This document shows positions 35,301 through 48,200 of a DNA stretch of 64,000 bases, in pieces. Where the stretch lies: contig JALJCO010007085.1 of assembly GCA_023101725.1 (NCBI GenBank), positions 434,001 to 498,000 on the forward strand. Reading direction: 5' to 3'. The notes beneath the pieces were generated by a model that was not told the origin of the DNA, made no database searches, and worked only from the letters and a program-made list of their open reading frames with translations. This stretch comes from Atherinomorus stipes. Its lineage: Eukaryota > Chordata > Actinopteri > Atheriniformes > Atherinidae. The stretch's first letter is position 1, and the number at the start of each line of letters is the position of its first letter. The translations under genes were made by a program, and so were the position numbers.

Positions 35301-38300
35301 CTTCTTTCCCCCTTCTGGTTAGCTTACCCATCAGGAACTAACCTGACTAAACAAACTGAAAATAGACTGCTGTCTATTGCATGTATGACAACTCAGAAGT
35401 ATTTCTGAAGAAATGCAAACTAAGTTTCAGCATTTTAAAGCAAAGGTGAGGCACAAGAGATGGTGGAGCAATCGACATCATGGGAAAATTAACATTAAAA
35501 TGCAGCTAATAGCAGCAGCGACGTGAAATGATTGACTTTTATATCAACATAATATGAGCTTACACAGGTAAACCAAAATGTTTTCATCACAGCAAGTATG
35601 GAGCAGAGCAGGCTAATGTGCAAGCGAGATAACAAGAGTGTGCGTGTGTGTGTGCATGAGACTCAGCAGGTGATCATTGGGTAAGAATCAAATATAAACA
35701 GCGCTTGTGGCAGATGGGTAATGAGCCATTGTTGGTGGTGAGGAAGTTCTGTGTGTGCTTGTGTGTGTGTGTGTGGTGTCAAACTCTTTCCCTGGGAAAT
35801 GTGTGACCCAAATATGGCTCTGTAAGGCAGAGAGCAAAGAAATCAATTATAGAACACTGAGCACAGGCCTTGCCATTAATATTTGATCAACTGTCTCCAC
35901 TTTAAAAATAAACACAACTTTTTGGGTAGGTCTAACTGTGCCTGAGCTATTGACTTACTTTACTGTCACATTCTCTTTTCTGAGACATTTCTCTTTAAGT
36001 CAATATGGATCACTTTATGATCAAATGTCAGGCTTTTTCTTGATTTTTATTTGGCTTTCTTGCTCTCTCCATCTCAACTGGCCACATTTACCCCCCTTTC
36101 CCCACATCCCTGTTTTTCATTTTCTCCTTCTTGGCGATTACATTTCCCCCCTCTACTCCTCTCCTCCTATGCTCGCTCCCTCTCAGCTCTCTGTGATGAT
36201 AAATATCCATTTTCATCTTCAACATATGCCCCCTGCGTTTGCCCGCTGGCACACACAAAGTCAAACACATACATTCGTAGACGCTGCAGCACACACATCC
36301 AGACACACACACACACACACACACACACAGCATGCTGATGAATAACTCATTCAGTTCTGACCTTGGGGACTTTATCTCTTGTGAGAGAGAAAGAAAAAAG
36401 GGAGAAAAAAAATGTATGTGTGCTGAACTAATCGTGCTAATCTGCGGCTTGGCTTTTTTGTGTGAGTGTATGTTTTATGTGTATGTGGAGAGGGGGTGTT
36501 CGGGTAATCGCTCCCTCTCTCCACGGAAGCGTGTTTGAGCCTGTTCAACATGCTGCACAGCTAAACCTGCTAAAACGGTGCAATGATGCTCGGCACCACC
36601 CCCAGGGGCAAACATACACACACGTGCATGTTACACCATATCTGTACACGCTTCCCCGGGGTACTTAGACCAAAAAAACAGAAACACAATCAGAAGCTAA
36701 GACGGGGACAACCAAACATGTACACAGACTGCACCCACACTCCTCTCTCACTGCTGTTTTACTGTCTTTAGTGAATAAACATCAGGCAGACTTCCTCGAC
36801 AAAGACCATCTCAGTTCTCTCCCACATTTATCTTTTCCCTCTTTCTCCTTTTGCTTCCTGCAATCCAGTGAGATGGCTCCCTGTGGACTGCTGGGAGCTG
36901 GTGGTGCTGAGGCCGGAGTTGATGCATAAAGGGGCCTTGTCTTAAATGAAGCTAACAGGCAAGGGCAGAGTTTTACCAAATCCAAGCTGCATCCTTCATC
37001 TCCCAGAGTAATTAAAGGCACTATTTAATTGGACCTGGCTCTGATGCTACTGAAATTAATTAAAACAAAAGCAGTCTTAAATGCTTACAAGAAATTTATC
37101 TGTATTTTACAAACATGCATTTTTCTATTGATCTGTGCAGGGTTGTTTTTAGAAAATGAATAGAGCACATCATAGTCAGCATTACGACATCCCCCTCATA
37201 TCCTTACAATGCACTATCAAAACCTGCAGTGAAACCACTGCTTAATAAGCTGATGTATGGTATTACTCTTTATGTGGTTTATACTTCCTGCACTGCTATA
37301 AAGCAAAAAATAGTATCCTTTGACGAGAAGTGTTGTGTTGTCAAGACACCAGAAAAATACAACGTATGATTGAGGACTGTAAAAATGACATCTCTGCTAA
37401 GAGTCTGTGGAAATCGATTGCAGCAGAAATACTTAAGAGCACCCCAAGGCAGTCATTTCACAAGCTCATCAGAGCATTTAACCTCTTGAATGTTCCTCAT
37501 ATTTACAGGCAATGACACGGCTGAATGAACCCAAAGCGGTGCGGGGGGATGACACACACACCCCCATACACGCTTGAAAACCAAGATTCTATCACTGAGG
37601 GGAAGTGCATACCTCCTAAGTTTAAGTCCACTTCGGGGAAACTAAAAAAAGTAAGCTGGGCTGCGTTGTAACTTGTGCAGGCGTGAACATACAATTCCTT
37701 GGAAGGAGGTGTGGTGCTTTGTTTATTTGCAGAGGTGGAGGTATGTGATCTTCTGTGCTGTTTTTTTTTTTTTAAATCTGCGCTTCAACTGATTTACCTA
37801 CATGATCGACTCTGTTAAAGTTAAAGTATAAATAATAATCACTTTTGACAAACCTTTGTTATATTGGAATACTTAATATCTTTGTTTTCATGTTTCTTAT
37901 GAAAACACAGTCATTTTGTACAGACACACTCACACAGATGTCTCTGAGCTCAGTGCCAACATCACACGTGTGTTCATGTGTGCATCTTCAACCTTACCGC
38001 TCTCCCTGCTCTCTGGTGCCCCTCTTTGGTCATCCAGTCGGAGGTCACTCAGCAGATGCTCCAAGATCTTGAGCGGCGTTCCCGACACTACCACGTATCT
38101 GTAAGATGAAGCGTTCCAAAGGTTTTCCTCACTAGAACGAGAATACCATGAGCATCCACCTCCATCCCTCCATCCTTTCTCCTCCTCTTCCTCTACGTCG
38201 TCGTCATCAATGTAGCGAAAATGGGGAACATCGAATGTGCAGGTATCCGAAATCCTATCCTCATCTTCACAGCTTTCCTCATCATCATCCTCATCATTAT

Positions 38301-39438
38301 CATCTATATCCTCTTCTGCCTTTGCAAGTGTTGCTAGCTCAGAGGTCATCTTCATTTCTCAAAACCTGGAAGCATTGAGCTCTCCGCTAAGCTTTGCATA
38401 CCCAGGGAGGGTTGTTTCTCGGTGGGGTACACTTCCTAGCCGTGTGCCCTTGTCAGCTACCAGCTCCACAGATTAAAACCCTCTCTCCGACAGCTCCTAC
38501 AGTAGCACAGCGAGGGAACTGATTGCTACAGAAGATGCTGTAAATTGTATATACGCACACACCCACTTTAACCTGCCTGTCACTGACACTCCCTGTTTAG
38601 TGCCTCAGGTCTTGGCAGACACTGCAAAAGTACACAAAGGCAACTCTGAATACGTACAGTATATGGTCCTAAACACACAGACAATGTGTTGAAAGAGTCT
38701 TGGTGTCATCTTTTCTTCCCCCTTTCAGCTGAAAACAAAAAGCCATTCTCTCCTTCTGCTCACTGTCAGAGGCTAGGGCATACATTATCTTAGCCACACA
38801 CAATACTGATATTTTAAACGTTCATGCAAGAGTGTGTTTGCAATCAGAGATCCCAAAGTGGAGGCAGACAAAAAGAGAAATCAGAGCACTATGATTATGT
38901 CTTGGCTACTCTTCATTTGGAGGGTTGTTATTATGTCAAAGGACTGACCTCTTGTTGCAGTCGTCCTCTCTGGACACGCCCCCTGACGATGTAGGTGAGG
39001 GCCGGTCTGAAGGTGACGTAACTGACGAGGTTACTCTCTGCAACACTAGTACGTCGCGTCCTCTCTCTTTTAGACAAACTCTTCCCACCGCCTCCTGAAA
39101 ATGGGAAAAAGAGAAATTTGTTTCTATTCATTTTAACACCAGATGGAAAACTACACATAAATAAGTACATTTTTATGCATCTAAAACTGTCTCATGCAAC
39201 ACATAACTACATGGTATAAATAAGTAAATTCACTGTGTGTTTAAGGAGTCTCAATTTAAACTGTTTTTAAATTGTGCTGATGTCTTATAATTGGAACCTC
39301 AGACACTAAAATCCACACGTGCAGACACAGCCCGCTACGGCACGAGAAATGCGTTTCCTGTCTATAAAGAAATGGTGTTGCGTAACAAATTATAATGAAC
39401 ACAACTAGGAATGTGGGTCAACTTTTGAACTGATCTCC

Positions 39439-39469
<31 letters not shown>

Positions 39470-42175
39470 CAGGAACTTGATGAATGACTCTGACACACAG
39501 ACACGTTTGCTGTGACAGTCCAGTGCAGCTGGAGAGAGTTCTGGATGAATAAAGTAGCACAATAAGAAACAGCCTGAGGAGAGGAGAGAAAAAAGAAAGA
39601 AGGGAGAGGCAGATCAAAGACAGAGGAACAGAAGCAGAGATAAAACAGCACATCTTCCCACCAGCTGCTCGTTGCAGTGTGTGTCGCAGCCAGAGTGACT
39701 GAGCAGCAGTCACAGCTGGAACAAAGACCTATATGTTTCTGCTGAGTTTGGTCAAGTATCTACAATATTATCAAAGTGGCTATGATACAAAAAACTATTG
39801 TGCTAAGCATGAAGATTCATAATAGTACTAACAATTTGTTGGATTGTTGTTGTGCACTGACAAAGCTCAAAAGCACCCAAAAACAGGCAAGCAAGGAGTC
39901 AGACACGAGATGCAAACAAACGCAAAAACACTATCTTTGTGACTGTCAGATGAAAGCAACTGTCTGATCATGAGAGGCAGCAGGTGGCAAATGACTCTGG
40001 TCAGACAAAACAATATGCTGCCAGTACTTGTTGTGTTCGCAGACATGACCTAATGACTCATTCTGCCAGAGTCAGATACAGATGTTCAGCAACCACCAGG
40101 TCTTCCTCTTCAAAAGTGTTACACATATTAAAAATTTCTTTTTTTAATGCTTCTGAGAGCCATTTAGATTCCCTCTTGCATTTGCAAAAACCATCACATA
40201 TTTAGTACACTAGAACTTAAAACCACTTTATGACTGTGCTTTGAGGCCTAAATACTCCTAGGATTCTTCACGTGCCTGGTAAAGTCTATACAGGGTCGTG
40301 GAGAGGAGGGTCCGTCGGCGAGTTGAACCTTGCACTGAGGAGCAATGCGGTTTCTGTCCCGGTCATGGAGCAGTGAATCAGTTGACCAGCGCTACATTCT
40401 CTTCAGGGTCTTGGAGGGAGGCATGGGAGTTCACACAACCAGTCTACATGTGCTTTGTGGATTGGAGAAATTGACTGTCTCCATGGGACCCTGCATGGGG
40501 TTCCTGAATGGCTGGGCCCTGAGCTTGGTCTGCACTGCCACCAGGAAGTCAGATTCATTTCATTGGACAGAATTTCTAGGTGCAGCTGTGGTGTTGATTC
40601 ACAACCAAGTGTGAAGCAGCTGGGCTGAGAATCAACACCTCCAGATCCGAGACCAAAGTCCTCAGAATTAAAGTACCTTGGGGTCTTGTTCACAAGTGAG
40701 GGAAGGATGAAGCAGGAGATTGACATGTGGATTGGAGCAGCATCTGCAGTGATGAAGACACAGCAGTCTGCTGTGGTGAAGAGGAGGCTGAGCCAAAGGT
40801 GAAGCTCTAGATTTCCTGGTGGATCTGTGCTCCAGCCCTCACCGGTGGTCATAAGCTGTGGTTAGTGACCAAAAGATTGATATCACTCATACAAGCGGCC
40901 AAACTGAGTTTCCTCTGTAGGGTGGCCGGGCTTTCCCTTACAGAAAGGGTGAGAAGCGCGGCCATCCAGGAGGGGCTCAGAGTGAAGTCGCTGCTCCTCC
41001 ATATCAAGAGGAGCCAGATGAAGTGGCTTAGGCTGAACACCTCTCTGGAAAGGCATTAAGAGACATCCCACAAGGACGAGACCTCATGCTAGAGGGAATA
41101 CACTTCTTGGCTCGCCTGGGAACGCTTCAGGATCCACCTGGAAGAGCTGACAAATGTGGCCACGGAGAGGGACGTCTGAACTTCCTTGCTTAGGGAGCTG
41201 CCCCCCCATGCCCTTGTCCCTTATACGACCCCGGATAAGGGACAAGAAATTGGATGGACGGGTGGATAAATACTCTTATTTAAATTAGGGGATGACTAAA
41301 AATTTGTACCATCCCTGGAAAAGCTTATTAGTAATCAAAGAAACAGCATGTACAGCAACAGTCAATATTTCCAAATAATGCCAGTCAAAGGTCTGGACAC
41401 ACCAACCTGTACATGTGTCCAAGCATTCAGTTGTTACAGATCTAAAATTAATAATTTGTTTTGAAATTTGAACATCACAAATGCCAAAACAAGATTTTGA
41501 GATGCCTCAATAAGCCTAGACTGTATGTAGCAGCAGACAGCTCTGTGTATGCAGCCTGCATGTCAAAACAGAAAAGGCTACTGTAACAGGTAGAATTTTC
41601 ACTTTTTTTTTGTTTGTTTTTGTTTGTTTGTTTTTTAATCAAGCATTGGGGAAATTTTACATATTTTTGCAGAACCAATAATACCAAGACTAGTACACAA
41701 GGATTATATGACACAAAGTATATTGAAATCCTCCTTCGATAAAAAGTTCCAGTTTCAAGCATAAACAGTTTTGAAAAAAGAATACAAACACACACGTGTA
41801 AAAAGAAACGTATGCCCACATGCAAAAAAGAAAATAAGTCGATCCACTGCAGATTTGATAGTATGATTTGGTACAAGGTAATTAGAACATCATGCACGAA
41901 AAGGCAGCTTTATGCCAAACTGGTGTTTAAAAGCTTGCCAGCAGCTAGGATGACAGGATGAAGGACTTTAGGTAGGGTCCCTTCTTATGTTGAGTGCAGT
42001 AGTGTGCAAGTAAAAGAGCTGCTTAAGGCCACCACAGTGTCATGTAAGCTTTGCTAAAATCCACTTTTCCCCCACTTCCTCTCTGAAGTCCAGACTGTCC
42101 AGGACTGAGCTGGCTGTGAGTTTATTCAGTCTTTTCCTGTTCCTCTTACAGGTTTCACAGCCCGGTAGAAGATTG

Positions 42176-42210
<35 letters not shown>

Positions 42211-45200
42211 ATCTCAGAAGAAATCACTGTGATGTACAGTAGAGGGTCCAGACAATGTGTACCATTAAATAATGTTACTTTAATGTTGCTGAAACTAAAC
42301 TTCCTCAAGGTTATCAACACCTTGTTTGAACCAGAAGATAAATACTAAATAGCAGTGGCAGCTGCTTTAAGGAGTTGTGACGCTTGGCTCAATTAATTAC
42401 ATTTTGGGCTGGAACCAAGCCCACACCCAGCAAAACTGATGTGATGTTAAGATAATACATTTTACTAAGTGGTCTAAAAGAGACATGCAATTAGAGCACA
42501 TCATCTGCAGTTCAAATAACAACCAGCTTTATCTCAAGTCTCCCTCCTCTATCAGCACTGACTTTTCCTGTCTCTTTACACGATCTGATATTTAATAACG
42601 GAAAAGCAGTACAAATATGTAGCGAAAAAACAAAAAAAGAGACGTTACGCAACCAAGAAAAAACCACTGTAAAAATGCATTAGTAGTCCTGATATGGTAA
42701 CATGCTGTAGATCTCTACACCAACACTCATTCTTTACGTGCATGCCAAGAAAAACAACTCTGAGCCAGGAACTAAGAAAGGCAGTGTCAATACTCACATA
42801 AATACACACTCAAGATCAAAAAATTTTCAGAAAAGTAACACCTGCATCATGCATAACTGTTATGTAAGCACAGAGCACACAATCACATGATCCCTACAGA
42901 GAAATGGTTTAACAAAAAGATAAACTTTAACTAAAGAGAAACTCAAGCCATGAAAAACAAAAGTACTTGAATATTTTGTCAAGGAGGAGCCAGAAAGTTA
43001 TGCAATGAAGGACTAGAAAAGAAAGCAAGAATAAAGGCAAGAGACTTGAACAGAAACGTAGAGGTCAGAGGAGTGTAGTGGAAAGAGAAGATGACTGATG
43101 TATCTGTTGAAGGAGTTTTATAAACACATTTAGGTTTTTAGCTATAAAGACAAAAACAATATGTAAAATTCCAAAACACACATTATAATCACAAAAATAT
43201 TGCAAGCAGAAATTGGATGTTATATTTCTGGACTTTTAAATAAGCAAAACTTTGTTGCATTTAGAAAAACACATACAAAGAGACTGAATAATAAAATAAA
43301 ACTTCCATGACTTCTGACATTGTTTGGACAGTCGTTTGTTCTCAGCTGACAGGTGAATCAGTCCGTTTCCTTCAGTTTCTTTCAGTCCTTCCTTTAATTC
43401 ACTTGTCTACACCTCCAGCCCTCTTCCCTTCACAAACTTTTTATGTTACCTTTTGTTCTGTTTCAGAGTTCATCCTCAACAGGTCTGAGTTTTCAGAAAG
43501 GAAAACAGAGATCAAATCAGACCTGTGCTCATGAATGGGTCAAATTGAAACAGTTTGTGTGTGACAAATGAGAAATAAATGGATGTGGTTTGAAGTGAGC
43601 ACTGCACAGAAACCAAGGTATACTGTACTGTGTGTGGCGTCAAGGCTCTTACACTCCTTTATACTGTACAGTATATGTTGCTCAGTCCGGTCACACACGC
43701 ACACATAATATGACATAATATCTTTTAAAGGAAAGGTGGGCCCTGTGGAAAGCATAAAGGAAGTTCTCTTTGTTCATTTCCTTCCTATCCTGTTCCTGCT
43801 AGCATGTGTGTGTTTGTGTGTGTGTGTTGGTGTCTGAGACAAAACTGAGCCATATCTATGTTGCGATAGAGCTGGGCTGGATTCCAGGAAATAATGGATA
43901 AGAATATGAAAACACAATCCTTTTAGGTCAACAGCACACACAAACACACACACTGCACTATAATTCCCACAACCACTAGAAAGTAGCACAGGCTCAGCAG
44001 AAAGCATACCTGTGTGCATGAATGTGTCATGCATGCTGTGACCGTCTATAATCCTTTGTGCACCATGAACTCTGGTAAACTGATGGCAGAATGAAACGCA
44101 GAGAAATGCAAGTGCAAGTCAGAAGCAACTAGAAGGCAGAGAGGCACTCAACACAATCTACTAACATGCGAGTTATATCACTATGGAAACGGCTCACTTC
44201 GGTTTGTCAGCTTATCCATCATGGAAAAAAAAAGATACACAGAAAAAAAAAAAAATCCCCATGACAACCCAGTGAAAAGAATAGTCTGCTGTGAACAGAG
44301 CTGGCTGCCTGCTTTTGATTTCTGTCAAATTTTGCAACCACAGGTAACATTTCCAGATGGATGCTAAAACACCTCACAAAGTCTGAGATTACAGAAGAAT
44401 TGAAGACAATGTTTTTTGTTTCTTTTTTTAAATCACAAATCCAGTGGCAAATATGCTTCTCTGGAGGCTAAAATACTAAGATTAGGAAAATAGAGAAACA
44501 GGAACCTGATATGGTTTAAAAGAACTTTTTCTGTGTTTCTGTCTATTGTATCTCATTACTGATGTACAGCTGGCTCTTGGTCACAAGTGCTTTTCACTGC
44601 TCACTGCAGTGATGCACTGAAAAGCATTACAGGGGGATTGCAGTTCAGCTCCTGATGATGTTCTATTGATGATGATGTTCTACACCTTTTACCATCTGTC
44701 CTTTTATGCTTTGTTGGAGGATTCCAACATTAAAAGTACTTTACAAAGTTTTGTCAAGTGGTACAGTACTGTGTGCTTGACTGAAGGATTTCTTAAATAA
44801 GCTGGTTATTCATAAACAGTTTAACATTAATTACTTCCCCTTTTTTATTTCTTAAAGCTGATTTGTGACAAAAGACAACTGTCCCTTTTTTTTGTCCCCG
44901 GATTCTTTAAAGCTACATGCTTTCTCATCTTCAGTCCCAGACAACACACTCTCTTCCATACAATTTCATATACATTTGGCCTTTCTTTAGACATTTGAGG
45001 ATCTGAACTAGTTAAACAGCTGAACAGTTTCAATATTCATCGCAGAGGTGGCTGTGCATGTCTCAGAGTTGCTGGTTGTATAAATGAAATTTAGGAAGAT
45101 TGTGGAGAAAATGTAAAATTCTGATGTAAAATTAGTATCTACACCAGTTTAAAAAAAAATTTAAGGCTTAGGAAATGTATTTTCCTTAAAAGGTAAGTCA

Positions 45201-48200
45201 ACCCAGAATGGTGGTTTAAAGGTTTTATGTGTAGGTATACGTGGAGCTGAACTCTCTTGGATCATATTCCTGCCTTAATGAGTATTTATATACAGCAAAG
45301 TACATTTATGTATTTATGCAATTTTCAAATGCTGCATATCTTTAACGTTGCATATTTTCAAGGAATGAAAGTAAAATTATGCGCACTTTAGAAAATCCCC
45401 ATGGCTGGGCTTCAGACAAACTAAACCAAGCTGATAAGCTGCGCAGGAGATCTCACAAACACGCACATCGGGATGCAGGGTGAAATCAGACTGAATTTGC
45501 TTCGCTTCCTGCCCTCAGGTGTACTGTAGAGCAGGATTATACAGTACAATGCTTCACTAACACCCCACTCATTATGAGCACACACTGACTCAGCCTGCCA
45601 CAGCGTCAGCTGTGCATGAACACGCACATGTAACCACTCACAAATGATAATCAGCCCGAGCAAGCGAACTGATACACAAGTGAACACGCAAGCACACACA
45701 CAAAGTTTTGACAGCTTGTGAAAAAAAAAAAAAAAAAAAGCATGAGATCCTATTGCAATGAGCCATCATTAACACCCACACCAGCAGTAGAGAAGTGGTG
45801 GTTGTTTAATCTAAAGTAATCTGATGAAGCCAAGCTCTGTGCATCTGTGATGACAGTTTTAGCTGGTGTGTGCACGTCGGTGCACAGATGTGTCCTCGTG
45901 TCCAATATCCGAAAAAGCAGTAATGCTTGAAGTGTGCACTCATGCGTGCTTGTTTATCCTGTAGGCTGACATAAACACCAATCATGATGGTGCTGATGAG
46001 GATTTACTTGCACGGTGTCTGACCTGAATCCATGAGTAACTCAGACCTGAAGGGTGTGTGTGTGTGTCTAAAACCAATGATAGTGATGACAACCTTTACC
46101 TCATGACGTCCATTACTCCCCGCTAACGCTAACCATACAGCCACAGCTCACTCTGCAGATTACATGTTGGAGTTTACGGACCATTATCATCATTCCCGAA
46201 AATGTACTGGAAGGTTAAGGCATTTCATAAAATACAGTCGCAACAATCACATCGTCTACTAACCGCTTGGTTCCTGTCAGGTAGACGGTAGTTGTGGTTC
46301 TGCAGCAACCGGCAGCCATCCTTGGCCAGCCGCTGGACGGCCTCCAGTCCCAACCGGCTGGTAAGGTCCTCCCGACCACACATGGTCCCCATCCCTCCGT
46401 TACCGCCACCGCTGCCACCACCGTCCCGCAGTGCACACACCCCACCGAGCTGCAACACAGGGGGCATGAAGACGTATCTCAACCCACAGTCCCAAGACAT
46501 ACTGCAAACAGTCAAGGATGCTTGAAGATCCGAAGTCAGAGCAGTTCAATGTCTATGTCCAAAAGTGGATGGAAATAGTTTGGATGTAATCCAGAAAAGA
46601 TGCAATGACAAGTTTGAAGTTGCCCCTTTCTACCCATGAGAGGAGAATGAGAAGAAATTATAACCCTGCTATCTTGTTCTGTTATTCCTGCCTGCCTCTA
46701 ATTCTATCTATCTATTAGAGTAAGTAATTCCCTTTTATCTGTTGCACTTCTGTGTCTGTGTCAGTCTGACTGCGCTGTGTCAGAGGATCTAGCAGAGTAT
46801 GAGTGAGTGTGTGTGATTAGAAGTATGAGTGGGCGGGAGAGGGCGTCTGTATGAGAAGCAAGCATGTTAGGGTATGTGTGTGGTGTGTGTCTGTCTCCTC
46901 CCTCCAAGAGTTGGGATTTAGCCCACTGAGGTAGATTAAAAAGTGAATGGATAGAGATATCCAACAGGGATGTCTTAATAAAGGAAGAGAAAGAGAAAGA
47001 AGCAGAGAATATATTTCATTAAACGAGCTGGAGAAAAGTGGAAAAACTAATGGCTTTATCCTCAGATAAAGTACATGTACTCCCAAGGGTGCTGCAACTG
47101 TGATGGTTATCACCAATGGCGGGCATCCTGATCCGTTTATTTTCCTTGGAAGAGCGACAAAGAGGGTTGTTTCATTTGGCTGAGACTTGGGTAACCCTTC
47201 CTGTGGGCTAAACTATCCCACGGCACCACTCTCCAGCGGAGGGTAACACACGTACACACTTGCAAAGCATCATTCATTTTGTTTACAAGAAAAACACCGT
47301 CCAATGACAAGTCTTATCTTGTAGGATAGCCACGTACACACACAGACATTATATCACAACCACAGTCCCATGTCCCTGGCTGTTTCCTGTAAACCTGTTG
47401 TGGACTTCCTGTCCTAGACACAGAACACACTGAGATAAACCTGTCTGTGGTCTGTGTGTGCTTGTATTGTGTAGCTGTCATTTTGCCCGCCACTGTGTCC
47501 TTCATTTTTCTTTGAAAACCAAAGCTGTCAGTGGGCTGATGAATAACAGAGACTAAATCAAACCCTTAGCTTATTTCAGCATCTTTGAAGTTCAGAAATT
47601 GTGGAACACTCAATTTATTATCGAAAACATCAAGAATCATAAAAGACATAGACTTTGGAGTTACTTGTGGTGTACTTGGCGCTTTATGGTTGCATATGTG
47701 CTACTGTCCTTGTAATAATGTAATCATTTCTGAAACTCACAGTTGTGGTAACACTACAGTAGCAGTGGTTATCAACCCCGCAAAGGGGACTGCGATCAGT
47801 TGGCCAGCATCCACTGAACCTGACAGTGTTGTGCAGCTGGTGCAGCAATCTGACTGGAACATCCATTGCTCACTTCTAAATCCGCTTAAATGCACTTGTT
47901 CATTGGTAGTTGACTAGATGTACTGTATATCTAAAAAGAATGCATTGCACTCAAGCTTGACTTGATAGGATGTAATGGGATTTAATGAGACCATGTAGCA
48001 ATAAAACTGTGATTCCATCAAGAAAAGTTGAGAAATAGTACAAGACTGTTGATCCTATAGTTCTCAGGAATGATGCTTTGTTTGGTGTCATTGCTCCTTT
48101 TCTGTCTGTCTTACTTTATGATTTGGAGATTTTCCATCCCCAGAGGAAACCATTTGGTTTTATCTCGTTTTGGTTACCTTTCTCTGATTTTTATTGAAAT

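Noticed and set aside
40403..40852. 149-codon minus-strand open frame in an intron
   Set aside because: It is the antisense of a decayed LINE reverse transcriptase.
41379..41410. Tc1-like terminal repeat (CCAGTCAAAGGTCTGGACAC)
   Set aside because: Only one short end is visible with no partner, so it is mentioned in the intron entry and not called as an element.
47585..47917. 110-codon plus-strand open frame in a rapgef5 intron
   Set aside because: No signal peptide, domain or splice support; composition like the rest of the intron.
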